From Nostoc sp. LEGE 06077 (GTDB lineage: Bacteria > Cyanobacteriota > Cyanobacteriia > Cyanobacteriales > Nostocaceae): a DNA stretch of 64,000 nt. Every line of letters starts with the position of its first letter. The first letter of the stretch is position 1. A program made the translations under genes and the position numbers. The notes below the pieces were generated by a model. The model was not told the origin of the DNA. It ran no database searches and saw only the letters and a list, made by a program, of their open reading frames with translations. Below, piece by piece: positions 43,375 through 52,430 of the stretch. The stretch covers positions 1-64,000 of the forward strand of contig NZ_JADEWI010000030.1 in the NCBI RefSeq assembly GCF_015207705.1. The letters are read 5' to 3'.

Positions 43375-44667
43375 TTATTCTCCACTTTGTAGGCGCTTTT
43401 GCCATTCAGCTTCAATTTGGGCAGAATGCTCGATTTCTTGGTCTAATAAGTCGGTTTCGGTGGAGTAAACCAAATCTTTGTTGTCAATCACATTTTCTGC
43501 GGCAAATTGTTGAGCGTAGGCAATTTTTTGTTGTAAATTAGCATTTGGATTAGTTAATACTCTGGCGCGAGACAAGCGATCGCGATTACGTGCCACAATT
43601 TTTTGATTACGCCACTGAATCCAGAAATAACGTACTAGTGGTACACCCAAGAACCCTGTACCGTAAGCCAACAGAAGCCAATAAATTCCTTGGACAAAAG
43701 CGACTAATCCGCCTAATTGTGCCGCAACGATGCCATCTCTTAACAAATTTCCTAATACTAAAGCCCCAACAAAATTGAGAACTCCTAAGCCAGCACTCAA
43801 CATAATTTGTCCAGAATCAGCCTGGCTAAAACGCCAAGGTAATTCTTCTAAGTAAACTGGTACTGATTGACGACCTTTATTGCTGGCTTTAACTTGTAAT
43901 TCGGGAAAAGAATAAACTATTTGTCCCTCAGAACTAACTTTGGGTTGCCCGTTGAACCGGATCAATACAGGCAGCATATAATCTTCGTATTCTTGTGTAT
44001 AGCCTGGGCCAAGGTCATCTAAATAAGGCGCAATTTGTTCTGCTACCACGGCACCACGTTGATTGCGAATTACCGTCGCTATTTCTTGCCAACGGCGTTC
44101 TTCTAATTTGGCATTAGGATTACCATCGCCAAACAAAAATGAAAACACCGCCTCAAAGAAATTCAACTCGTGGCCTTGACGGCTTTCCTGTCGCCTTTGC
44201 TGGTAGCGAGTCTCGTAATTAGGGCTAAAATACCAAAATAAATCTGGGAAAAACCAGAAACCGCCACCACGATAACTACTACCTCTATTGTCATTATCGC
44301 GATCGGAATTAGCCGCAGTAATAATAATAACGATGCTAATAGTAATTAAGGCGATTGAAAGAACTAAAAAGATGCCGAAAGAAATGCGAATTAAGTAGAA
44401 AAGAACTCGCCAAACCTTTTGCCACCATTCTCGCAAACGTAACTGCAAATATTTATTACGTAAAATTGCTCTAAAGTTCTGCGGAAACAGGTAAACAATG
44501 TCACCTGTTTCTGCAACTTGTAAATGCCCACCAGCATCGGCAGCTAAAGCTAATAACCCTTGCCCAGCCTCTGCAACATTTAATCCTGCTTGGGTCGCCA
44601 CATCACCTATGGTAACTCGATAACCAAGTTGTTCCACAGCGTTCATGATAGTGGGATTGGGAGCCAT
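43375..44667 (-). CDS. Conserved cyanobacterial/plastid-type membrane protein of unknown function
   Basis: 430 residues. The N-terminal 70 residues look like a winged-helix pair ('VTIGDVATQAGLNVAEAGQG', 'LQVAETGDIVYLFPQNFRAI'). Two membrane segments follow ('FGIFLVLSIALITISIVIII' and the 300-360 region with 'GALVLGNLLRDGIVAAQLGG'), with a Trp/Phe/Tyr-rich loop 'GGFWFFPDLFWYFSPNYETR' between. The family is found in cyanobacteria and, as I recall, in plant plastids, where one member is loosely annotated with iron-sulfur biogenesis; I have no way to confirm that here. Confidence 0.6.
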   Translation of the reverse strand: MAPNPTIMNAVEQLGYRVTIGDVATQAGLNVAEAGQGLLALAADAGGHLQVAETGDIVYLFPQNFRAILRNKYLQLRLREWWQKVWRVLFYLIRISFGIFLVLSIALITISIVIIITAANSDRDNDNRGSSYRGGGFWFFPDLFWYFSPNYETRYQQRRQESRQGHELNFFEAVFSFLFGDGNPNAKLEERRWQEIATVIRNQRGAVVAEQIAPYLDDLGPGYTQEYEDYMLPVLIRFNGQPKVSSEGQIVYSFPELQVKASNKGRQSVPVYLEELPWRFSQADSGQIMLSAGLGVLNFVGALVLGNLLRDGIVAAQLGGLVAFVQGIYWLLLAYGTGFLGVPLVRYFWIQWRNQKIVARNRDRLSRARVLTNPNANLQQKIAYAQQFAAENVIDNKDLVYSTETDLLDQEIEHSAQIEAEWQKRLQSGE

Positions 44668-44848
44668 TGCTCTCCCCTCCTGTTTAAATTGACTCTATCT
44701 GTATCTAGTATAAAGTTTTATTTTCAGTAGCTTGAGAGGCTGCTGATGAATTCCCTGTGGATTAACAAAATAAGTAAAATTAATACTGTATATATGTTAA
44801 AATCGTTTGCCTTGGTTTGGTTAACCAGCAAATTTTTTCTCCTCAAAT

Positions 44849-45331
44849 ATGGTTCAGTATACTCTCGCCCAAAGCCCAGAAATTATCCTTAATGTTCCTG
44901 GCAAAGATTCAGCTAAAGCCCGTGATAAAGCAATGGATCAGTTGATGGAACTGATGGATGCAGGTAAACTCCCTACGGAATTAGAAGAAGGATTTGGCCC
45001 TCAACAATTAATTGAAGTCAAGGAATCAACTATTGATACTGCTAATAACGGTGAGGATGCCATTACTCAAGCAGTTCAATTGTTAAGTAACTTGGCTACG
45101 CTGAAGTTGAAAGTGCAAGAATCACGCACTGAAGCATTAGAAATTCGCCAAGCTGTTGATGTGCTGTTTTCTGATAACTCTGTCACCGAAGAGGAAATTA
45201 TTCGCCTGAAGGAAGGTTTTAAGGTTCTGAAAAATTTTGCCCAAGCAAATCTGCGTTACCAAGAAGCGCGAACAAAAGCAGAACAAGCTCGGAAAGTTTT
45301 AGATCAAGCTTTAAAATCGCCCGAAACGTAA
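44849..45331 (+). CDS. Conserved hypothetical coiled-coil protein
   Basis: 160 residues, acidic, soluble. The N-terminal third, 'MVQYTLAQSPEIILNVPGKD', is strand-like and the remainder is helical: 'KLKVQESRTEALEIRQAVDV' and 'NLRYQEARTKAEQARKVLDQ'. Proteins of this make-up occur throughout heterocystous cyanobacteria and I know no function for them. It ends at a near-perfect hairpin shared with the convergent Wzc-like gene. Confidence 0.6.
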   Translation: MVQYTLAQSPEIILNVPGKDSAKARDKAMDQLMELMDAGKLPTELEEGFGPQQLIEVKESTIDTANNGEDAITQAVQLLSNLATLKLKVQESRTEALEIRQAVDVLFSDNSVTEEEIIRLKEGFKVLKNFAQANLRYQEARTKAEQARKVLDQALKSPET

Positions 45332-45372
45332 TAATTTAGTAGTCATGATTGAAAATCATGACTACTAAATTA
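45332..45372. terminator. Bidirectional terminator, 19-bp perfect stem
   Basis: TAATTTAGTAGTCATGATT (45332-45350) is exactly complementary to 45354-45372, with loop GAA. It lies one base past the rightward stop and four bases before the leftward stop at 45377, so it serves both genes. Confidence 0.8.
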
Positions 45373-45376
45373 GAAT

Positions 45377-47596
45377 CTAACGTCTTCTGATCCCTCTAAA
45401 AACAGAGTTAGCTTGGTCGTCGTTATTTTCTGTTTCTACTTCGACTATTTCAGCACTGATACTCTTTTTGTAATATTGCTGATAGTAGTTATGAGAAACA
45501 GGTGTCGCATCTTTTGATTTGTTAGCGATCATCCCTAATAGGGGTGTACCGGATATTTGAATTTCTTCCAATACTTGCTGTAGGGCGGTACGCTGTAAAT
45601 GGCCTAAGCCAGCTACCATCACAATACCATTAGTGTTAGATGCTAAGAGGTAAGCATCAGCAAATCCTAGTAGTGGTGGGGTGTCATAAATAACTAAATC
45701 GAAACTGCTTTGCAGCTCGTTCATTAAATCCTGCATTTTCTTAGAAGCCAGTAACCGTATGGAGTCTGGAGGTGTTGGCCCCGCAGTCATCACAAATAGG
45801 TTCTCTTCAATAGGCGATCGCTCAATCACATTTTCCCAATCTAGATCTTGGGCAATCACATCAGTCAAACCTTGAACATTCAATATCCCCAGGCGCTGAT
45901 GTACGCTAGGACAACGGAGGTTAGAATCTACCAGCAAGACTCGTTGCCCCATTGCGGCGGCGGCTTGTGCTAAATGTACAGCCACAGTAGATTTCCCATC
46001 TCCCTGTCCGGCAGAACTAATTACCAAAGAGCGAATCTGATCGTCTGAACCCAACAGCAGAATATTGGTATAAAGAGAGCGGAAAATCTCAAAGAAAGAA
46101 GCGCGATTATTTTGTTGTAACCCTCTGGATAAATTGGATTGCGGTGCTGCTTCTAATTCTTTTCTTAGCGGCACAATCCCTAGTAATGGCAGCTTCGTAC
46201 TGTTCTTCAACTCTTGAACAGTGTAGAAAATATTACTCAACTTATCGACAATTAAAGCTGCCCCTATACCCAACACTAATCCTAAAACACCACCAATTGC
46301 TAAGTTCAGTTTGGCATTGTTAGAAATCGCACTTGGTTTATTAACTGTAGCTAATTTTGGATCAAGTAAGCGCCAAGGCTGTTGTTTTTGGGCTTTTTCA
46401 ATTTCTAAGGCTTGTTGTTTAGTCGTAAATTGAGTCAGACTGCTGTTGGCAATTCCTAATTCTTGTTGAATGTTGCTGTAATCACGACTCAGGGTGGCTA
46501 AATATCTTACGTCATTATTCAGATTTTTTATTTTGTCATATAAAAACTGATCGCGTGCTGAAACAGAACGAATTTGGCTTTGCAATTCTTTTTGCAGACG
46601 CATTTCCTCTCCAGCCAGCAAAGGAAGTAAATAAGCTTTTCTGTCTCTTAGCGTCAGCATTGCTGGATTTTCTTCACTATATATGGCTGACTTTTGGGCA
46701 ATTTCAATATCAACTGCTTGAATCTGATCCAATATCCTTTGATAACGCCCATTTTCACTGAGTAAAGAATTACCCGCACGTTCGCCAGAACTTCGAGATA
46801 ATTCCCTTTGCAAATCCTGATATCTTGCGACTAATTGTTCTAGTTGTAACCGATTCTCTATCCGCTGTTGTCGCAACCCAGCTAGTTGACCAGCTAATTC
46901 TTGCGCTCTCTGGGCTGGATCAATTAAATTATTTTCTACTTGTAAATTTCGGAGTTGATTTTGCCAATATTTCACCCGTGCTTCTATGGGTTTTCTTTGT
47001 TTATCAACAAACTCAATTGCTTGATCAACATCTAACTGACGTTCTTGTAAACTATACCCTAAATAAGCATCAGCTAGTAGCTTAGAAACATCACTGACTA
47101 ATTTTGGGTCTGGGTGTGTATATTGGACAGTTAAAATATCTGGCGATTGTGAGCCGATACTTAAGCCAGCAGCTAACAAATTATAAGTAATGTATGGATA
47201 TTTTGGCTTCAGCTTCTCCACAATCGGATCAAGTATGCGCGGACTACGTAAGACTTGAATAGTTGTATTACCACCGCCATCCCCTCTGGTTGACGAAGCT
47301 ACGACTCTAGGGGTCGCATCTTCATCAGAAATGGTCTGGGGGACACTAGCTATAACTTTTGTCTCTCCAGTTACTTGCTTGGTTAAAATATCAAAGGAGC
47401 CTAAATATACTGGAGGATCAGTTTCTGCCTTTAACACCGCTACTGTAGCTACTAAAGCAGTGATCCCAGAAATTAACAATAATCGACGACGCAGAATAGC
47501 GAAAATCTGCCCTATGTGCAATTCATCGTCATCATTGTTGTTGAACTGAGCAGATTTAGCTTGTGACAGGTAAGGGTGTTTTTCTGACTTCAGCAT
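45377..47596 (-). CDS. Wzc-type polysaccharide copolymerase / BY-kinase with Tyr tail
   Basis: 739 residues. Wzz-like membrane and periplasmic part (helix 'RRRLLLISGITALVATVAVL' near 40; second 'LAIGGVLGLVLGIGAALIVD' near 440) with extended coiled coil, then an ATPase domain with Walker A 'SSAGQGDGKSTVAVHLAQAA' (about 525), Walker A' 'RVLLVDSNLRCP' and Walker B 'LVIYDTPPLLGFADAYLL'. The C-terminus carries 'SHNYYQQYYKKS', four Tyr in six positions, the usual autophosphorylation cluster of BY-kinases. It probably regulates exopolysaccharide polymer length and export. It is a paralogue of the gene at 39649, in opposite orientation. Confidence 0.87.
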   Translation of the reverse strand: MLKSEKHPYLSQAKSAQFNNNDDDELHIGQIFAILRRRLLLISGITALVATVAVLKAETDPPVYLGSFDILTKQVTGETKVIASVPQTISDEDATPRVVASSTRGDGGGNTTIQVLRSPRILDPIVEKLKPKYPYITYNLLAAGLSIGSQSPDILTVQYTHPDPKLVSDVSKLLADAYLGYSLQERQLDVDQAIEFVDKQRKPIEARVKYWQNQLRNLQVENNLIDPAQRAQELAGQLAGLRQQRIENRLQLEQLVARYQDLQRELSRSSGERAGNSLLSENGRYQRILDQIQAVDIEIAQKSAIYSEENPAMLTLRDRKAYLLPLLAGEEMRLQKELQSQIRSVSARDQFLYDKIKNLNNDVRYLATLSRDYSNIQQELGIANSSLTQFTTKQQALEIEKAQKQQPWRLLDPKLATVNKPSAISNNAKLNLAIGGVLGLVLGIGAALIVDKLSNIFYTVQELKNSTKLPLLGIVPLRKELEAAPQSNLSRGLQQNNRASFFEIFRSLYTNILLLGSDDQIRSLVISSAGQGDGKSTVAVHLAQAAAAMGQRVLLVDSNLRCPSVHQRLGILNVQGLTDVIAQDLDWENVIERSPIEENLFVMTAGPTPPDSIRLLASKKMQDLMNELQSSFDLVIYDTPPLLGFADAYLLASNTNGIVMVAGLGHLQRTALQQVLEEIQISGTPLLGMIANKSKDATPVSHNYYQQYYKKSISAEIVEVETENNDDQANSVFRGIRRR

Positions 47597-48243
47597 AGTG
47601 ATTGTAAATTAAACGACTGGGTTATGATGCAGAAAAGACTGCGATCTAAATTTTGGTGTAGATGCTTAGAATGCTTGTAAGTTACCTTGTCTGTTGCTAT
47701 GCCCTGGCAAATTCGGCAATTGACTAGCTAACCAATACGTTAGACAATTTTCAGTACGCAGGTATTGTGGAAAACTTAGTCATACACTTATCATTATGGT
47801 TACAGTTTTACAAATACAGCTTAGTAAAGGGTAACGTAATACCAATACAGTAACATTGCGTAGCACAAATTTGTTAACTCTATTGAATAATCCTTGTTTG
47901 CTATACGAAATTTTTACTTAAACAGCAAGAAATTTTTAACTTCCTATCGGTGGAAGTTATGTATTAGATTAAATCAATTAAAAAAATCCAGAAGTCAGTA
48001 GTAAGAATCAATACTCAGACTATGCTCAGTACAAATTCAGCAACCATTATTAGGGAATTCTGACCACATACATAATGGGATACTGCTAAATTTTTAATTT
48101 AGTGGGGGTCTTACACTCACTTCCTCATTCGCCACTGACACAGAATTCAACTCTGAATTTGGGTAGTTATATATTCTGGGGAAAAAAGCTAAGTTATAAA
48201 TTCTCAAAAAAAAAGGTAGATTAGTTATCTACCTTTTTCAATA
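47597..48243. other. Intergenic region, no gene seen
   Basis: 647 bases upstream of the Wzc-like gene. AACTTCC ... GGAAGTT at about 47938-47958 makes a short hairpin, and ATTCAACTCTGAAT near 48150 another. No coding frame. The right border holds the tRNA terminator. Confidence 0.5.
48209..48239 (-). terminator. Terminator of tRNA-Gln
   Basis: AAAAAGGTAGAT (48210-48221) pairs with ATCTACCTTTTT (48227-48238), five-base loop. Read leftward it is followed by further T residues, so it fits termination of the minus-strand tRNA transcript. Confidence 0.8.
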
Positions 48244-48315
48244 CTGGGGCGCTAGGATTCGAACCTAGGGATGGCGGGACCAAAACCCGCTGCCTTACCA
48301 CTTGGCTACGCCCCA
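48244..48315 (-). tRNA. tRNA-Gln (anticodon UUG)
   Basis: On the minus strand the sequence folds as a standard cloverleaf. Acceptor TGGGGCG pairs with CGCCCCA, the discriminator base is G, the D-arm contains AGCCAAGTGGTAAGGC, the anticodon stem is GCGGG/CCCGC with loop TTTTGGT giving anticodon TTG, and the T-arm is CTAGG-TTCGAAT-CCTAG. The 3' CCA is not encoded. 72 bases. Confidence 0.97.
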
Positions 48316-48541
48316 TCGCTTCACCTCTGTTAATATAGCAGTCCTTGGTAGGTTAGTGTCAAGTACTTTGATAGTAAATTTTGGAAAGACATGAAGATGC
48401 CATAGCAGTAGTCACTTAAGTGAGAAAAGTGTTAATTGTCGAAAGCTGTGTAGATATAGTGTTGATATTTAGCACTTTGCTATATTAACTCCATATCACA
48501 TAGAATTTATGGCTAGGGATGGTTTTAGGCATTTTTAGTAG

Positions 48542-49945
48542 TTATTTAACACGGTCTGCTGGAGGAAAACTGTACCAGCTATACCAGTGACGCACAGCTA
48601 ACCAAATAGCTGAAAGTAAACTAGCTCCACTCAAAGTCAGGCCACTAAATGGAACCAATAATCCAAACACTGGTAGCACAGCCCCAGCAATAGAACAGAT
48701 AATCACAGCAAAAGAAGAACTACGATTTGCACCTAACCCCCAACTTAATGTCAGAAAAATGAGGGAAATCATTGTCCAGGCTAATTCAGCATTCAAGAAG
48801 CGAGCCAGGTAAGTCAAAGTCAAAATACACGCAAAGAACATACCAGATGCGATCGCTACATTTTTCAAACTCATTGGGACTGACAAATACAGTAGCAATA
48901 TCCACCAGAGAAATAATGCTGGTGCTAGTAATAACAACCGAGGTATGATCCCCATGTTACGGATAGGTGCAGTGTTGGTAAAAACTCCAAAGGGATTTTT
49001 GACAGAAACATTGTCATTAAATATCCAAGTATATTGAGTGCTGCGGCCATCAGCTTTAATTTCGTTAGGAATAATACCACTAGCAAAATCAACAGGTGCA
49101 AAGTTAGCTGTGGCTGTCAGACGGAAATTACTCAGGATTTGTCCCGCAGCATTATAAACCCAGCGCGACCCTGCTTGCGCTTGATAGGTGACACGAAAGG
49201 TGGCTGTTTCTCCGGGTTGTAAACTAAAGGGAAACCCATAGTCTCCGGGATTGAGAAGTTCGAGTCGAGTTCCTGAACGTTCGACTTTGTAGTTAGCCAG
49301 CAGTGAGTAGCCATCGGGTGGTGATGCTTCAAAGAAAAAACGCTGCACATCCTTGAGCCGATTGACGACTTTGTAATCTGCACTGTAATCTATGCGATAA
49401 ATGGCACTGCGACCTTGAATATCGGTGGTTTGCTCCAGTTTTACCTGAATCTGCGATCCTGCTAAGGCGAGATAACGAGTAAGTTCGCGCGTATCATTGA
49501 CTTTGACTATTTTGCCGTTGACTTGGTTGTTATAAGTGAATGGCTCTTGAATCACATAGCGAACTTGGGGTGCTGTCTGTTCTAATTTATCCCCAGCGAC
49601 GGTTTGAGCAACTTGCACAACCTTTGCTTGTTCCCAGTGGTGATAGCGATTACCTAAAGTGGAAGAGAGAAAAAATCCGACCACCAACAGAGCTAATACC
49701 AGGGTGAGATGCTGTAATCCCCGTAAAATTTGGGAGTAACGCAAAACCCATTCACCAAGAAAAATCTCATTTTCTTCCTGATAGCGACGCAATGCGAAAC
49801 TCATCAGTGCGATCGCTACACCCAAAGCTATAACCAAAAATACTAATAAAATTGAAGCTTTGAGTAATTGGTTCCCAAACTGGATTAGTTCTATTGGATG
49901 GGTCAGATCAGGTAATCCAGGAATACCTTGATTAGAAGAAGGCAT
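48542..49945 (-). CDS. Conserved hypothetical membrane protein with large periplasmic domain
   Basis: 467 residues. Two N-terminal membrane segments ('ASILLVFLVIALGVAIALMS' and 'LTLVLALLVVGFFLSSTLGN'), then a beta-rich extracytoplasmic region of about 220 residues ('TYNNQVNGKIVKVNDTRELT', 'NPGDYGFPFSLQPGETATFR'), then six C-terminal helices ('LLLLAPALFLWWILLLYLSV', 'GAVLPVFGLLVPFSGLTLSG'). The domain plan is unusual: a soluble beta domain held between membrane blocks. It recalls CreD-like inner-membrane proteins in outline only. No function is assigned. Confidence 0.55.
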   Translation of the reverse strand: MPSSNQGIPGLPDLTHPIELIQFGNQLLKASILLVFLVIALGVAIALMSFALRRYQEENEIFLGEWVLRYSQILRGLQHLTLVLALLVVGFFLSSTLGNRYHHWEQAKVVQVAQTVAGDKLEQTAPQVRYVIQEPFTYNNQVNGKIVKVNDTRELTRYLALAGSQIQVKLEQTTDIQGRSAIYRIDYSADYKVVNRLKDVQRFFFEASPPDGYSLLANYKVERSGTRLELLNPGDYGFPFSLQPGETATFRVTYQAQAGSRWVYNAAGQILSNFRLTATANFAPVDFASGIIPNEIKADGRSTQYTWIFNDNVSVKNPFGVFTNTAPIRNMGIIPRLLLLAPALFLWWILLLYLSVPMSLKNVAIASGMFFACILTLTYLARFLNAELAWTMISLIFLTLSWGLGANRSSSFAVIICSIAGAVLPVFGLLVPFSGLTLSGASLLSAIWLAVRHWYSWYSFPPADRVK

Positions 49946-50085
49946 GGATACTTTTTTTACATAATTTAAAAATTCAGACTGATGAAATCTCGCAAAAGTT
50001 TCGCCAACAATGTCTAAGTAGTTTACTGATGTACTGATTAACTAACTAGGCAGAAACTTTTCCCTAATCCATATTTCACAAATGC

Positions 50086-50478
50086 TTACTGATTACCTTC
50101 GTTGTTAGCTGTGTGACAAACAATTTCCATTGAGTTAGCTTCTGGGGTTCCAGGTTGAGGAGTAATTTCTTGATTGGTTTGCTTTTTACTAACTAATTTA
50201 CCATCTGCACTATAGAGAGAAGATGTTTGCGAAAATAAACGACCTTCAGCACATGAAGCACGAAAAGTAGTTTTTGTGATGCCATTACCTTGTTTTTGCA
50301 AGATAGTATACTCACTTCCTTGCACAGATCCTGCATCTAAAATAATCGGATTACCATCATTATCAGAGCCTACTTGTACATGAAATGCTAAATGTTCATT
50401 AGTAGTTTGAGCTAAGGCTGTATTACCTACTAACAATGTCAATGCGACTACAACGCTACTAAAGCTCTTTAAAAACAT
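50086..50478 (-). CDS. Small exported hypothetical protein
   Basis: 130 residues with signal peptide 'SSVVVALTLLVGNTALAQ' and a likely ALA-QT cut. The mature part of about 107 residues is beta-rich: 'FHVQVGSDNDGNPIILDAGS' and 'TTFRASCAEGRLFSQTSSLY', with two Cys (in 'ASCAEG' and 'IVCHTAN') probably forming a disulfide. Not recognised as a named family. Periplasmic. Confidence 0.6.
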   Translation of the reverse strand: MFLKSFSSVVVALTLLVGNTALAQTTNEHLAFHVQVGSDNDGNPIILDAGSVQGSEYTILQKQGNGITKTTFRASCAEGRLFSQTSSLYSADGKLVSKKQTNQEITPQPGTPEANSMEIVCHTANNEGNQ

Positions 50479-50680
50479 ATGCTTTAAATGTATCTATCGG
50501 ACTATATATTCTTTTGTATTCATATTTCCTTAATTTTTGGTGCGGTAAAATCACTGGAAAATTTAATAATACAGATCTAGTTTTATGAAGAATTGCGCTG
50601 ATTTTCACAATTAAATCTGCTTTTTTATTACATCTGAAGTTGAGTAAAGTTAAGTCTTTCTACGTAATTTTTGGCACAAA

Positions 50681-50712
50681 AAAAAACCGTAGGGGAACTT
50701 CTACGGTTTTTT
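50681..50712. terminator. Orphan intrinsic terminator (candidate ncRNA 3' end)
   Basis: AAAAAACCGTAG (50681-50692) pairs with CTACGGTTTTTT (50701-50712). A run of A precedes and a run of T follows, so it can terminate in either direction. The nearest gene on the left is leftward and starts at 50478; ilvN on the right has its own terminator. Confidence 0.7.
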
Positions 50713-51153
50713 ATGTAGATTACTGAACTCTAACCCTATATGAAAAGCTGATATCTTACAACTTCAGCTCTTTACCTAATCTCTAATCTCTTGGGAAACA
50801 GTTTAACTGCTTTAAATTCATTCGTCATCATAGTCTTTACAGAACTAGCTTGGTGAAATCTTCATCTAGAAATACCGTAAATTTATATTGATTATGTGAA
50901 GTTTATGCTTTTAGAATTGAATATTTTAAGTATTAATACTGGAAAATATAAAATTAACTATACTTTTTTAACTGAAAAATATTTAAAAGTGTTAAAATAA
51001 GCACTAGTAGGCTGTGGGAAAAATTCCGTAAGCAGCTATGAAATCCACTTAATTATTGAAATTACTCGCGTAGACAGGGAACAGGAAAAGACGTAACAGA
51101 GGTGTACTGAGTTTTTTCTCCAAATCAAATATGATTCCTATATATAGATTTGC

Positions 51154-51183
51154 ATAAAAAAACCCCGACGAATTGGCGGGGTA
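51154..51183 (-). terminator. Intrinsic terminator of ilvN
   Basis: ACCCCG (51162-51167) pairs with CGGGGT (51177-51182). On the minus strand the stem is followed by seven T residues. Confidence 0.85.
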
Positions 51184-51253
51184 ATAGTTGCGACAATTTT
51201 GTAGTAATTTCACTGCTTGAGATTCTCAGAACACAGCAAGGCGATCGCGTTGG

Positions 51254-51772
51254 CTAGACCTTTGCTTCCAAAGATTTGAGCAACTCAGTATTCACACCCG
51301 ATTCACGAATCAAGGCGATTTTGCCAGTCCGGGCTATTTCCCTGAGACCAAACTTCTGTAGCACCTGCACAATCGCTACCATCTTTCCAGGGTCTCCCAC
51401 CACTTCTAGAGTGAGGGAATCTTCTGCTACATCTACCACTCGCGCCCGGAAAATCTGAGCTAGTTCAATTACTTCTGAGCGGTTACTGCTAGTAGCATTC
51501 ACCTTCAAAAGCATTAACTCTCGCTCAACACAGGGAGTTTCGGTAATATCCTGAACTTTGAGGACGTTAACCAGCTTATATAGTTGTTTGGTGATTTGCT
51601 CGATTATGCGATCGTCACCAGCTACAACCATCGTAATGCGGGAAACTCCTCCCTGTTCAGCTTGGCCAACAGCAAGGCTTTCTATGTTATAGCCACGACG
51701 GGCAAACAAACTAGAAATGCGGGAAAGAACACCCGCTTCGTCTTCTACCAGAACAGAAAGGGTATGTTTCAT
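51254..51772 (-). CDS. ilvN: Acetolactate synthase regulatory (small) subunit
   Basis: 172 residues from the Met at 51772. The open frame extends nine codons upstream, but the family begins '[20 protein letters not shown]'. The N-terminal ACT domain contains '[20 protein letters not shown]', where branched-chain amino acids bind, and the C-terminal domain ends '[17 protein letters not shown]'. It activates the catalytic subunit IlvB and confers valine feedback inhibition in the first step of valine, leucine and isoleucine synthesis. ilvB is not nearby, as is common in cyanobacteria. Own terminator. Also called ilvH. Confidence 0.94.
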   Translation of the reverse strand: MKHTLSVLVEDEAGVLSRISSLFARRGYNIESLAVGQAEQGGVSRITMVVAGDDRIIEQITKQLYKLVNVLKVQDITETPCVERELMLLKVNATSSNRSEVIELAQIFRARVVDVAEDSLTLEVVGDPGKMVAIVQVLQKFGLREIARTGKIALIRESGVNTELLKSLEAKV

Positions 51773-52045
51773 CTTTGCCAACACAGGCTCAGGTAGCATA
51801 TTACTAACGCAAACACTAGTTAAGGGCTACCTTACACGTACTGTAAATTAAATGTTTTGATAAGTGTGATTTTCTATTTTAAACTTATAGCTGCACTCAT
51901 TACACTCTCTACCAAAAGTTCTAGAAAAATCATACCGAAAGCAGTAAACTTCATCAGTGCAGATCTTTTCCTTGACAGATGAAAAGGATCACCAAAAACC
52001 TTTATCTTCAAACTGTTATGGAATTTTCATGGGAGATCAGCGTTT

Positions 52046-52414
52046 ATGAGTTGGTTAAAAAGATTATTCGGTTTAGAAAAACCACAAAATGCCCAAGTAA
52101 ATCCCGCTCCACAAGCAGTACCGCAAGCAGCTAATACTGCGCCTGCGTCTACAGCAACTCAATCTATCCCCCCAGAAAGGATCGGATTGAATGGGGAATA
52201 TGATCAAAGTGGTTTAGCCAAGCGAGTAGCTTTGGCCTTTGATCAAGATCAGCAGCTTGATGATGTAGATACACTGTGGGTGGCTCAGACCGGTGGTACT
52301 GTAGTACTTAAAGGCAAAGTTCCCAGTCAGGAAATTCTCAACAAGATGGTTTCTGTAGCCCGCTCTGTGAATGGTGCTACAGCAGTGGATACCGCCCAAG
52401 TACAAATAGGGTAG
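52046..52414 (+). CDS. BON domain protein
   Basis: 122 residues. A Pro/Ala-rich region (20-45) precedes one BON domain: 'YDQSGLAKRVALAFDQDQQL', 'TLWVAQTGGTVVLKGKVPS' and 'LNKMVSVARSVNGATAVDTA'. BON domains bind phospholipids or other hydrophobic surfaces; short single-BON proteins in cyanobacteria are uncharacterised. There is no signal peptide, since the N-terminus 'MSWLKRLFGLEK' is amphipathic and could lie on a membrane. Convergent with the hydrolase gene, 16 bases apart. Confidence 0.82.
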   Translation: MSWLKRLFGLEKPQNAQVNPAPQAVPQAANTAPASTATQSIPPERIGLNGEYDQSGLAKRVALAFDQDQQLDDVDTLWVAQTGGTVVLKGKVPSQEILNKMVSVARSVNGATAVDTAQVQIG

Positions 52415-52430
52415 ATATACAATTCTGATT

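Larger units (their letters stand above)
50479..51253. other. Intergenic region with an orphan terminator, no protein gene seen
   Basis: 775 bases. It contains the strong hairpin at 50681-50712 with no annotated gene feeding it, and at the right the ilvN terminator. Minus-strand sequence from about 50900 to 50713 has no frame longer than about 20 codons. A small RNA ending at the orphan hairpin is possible. Confidence 0.5.
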
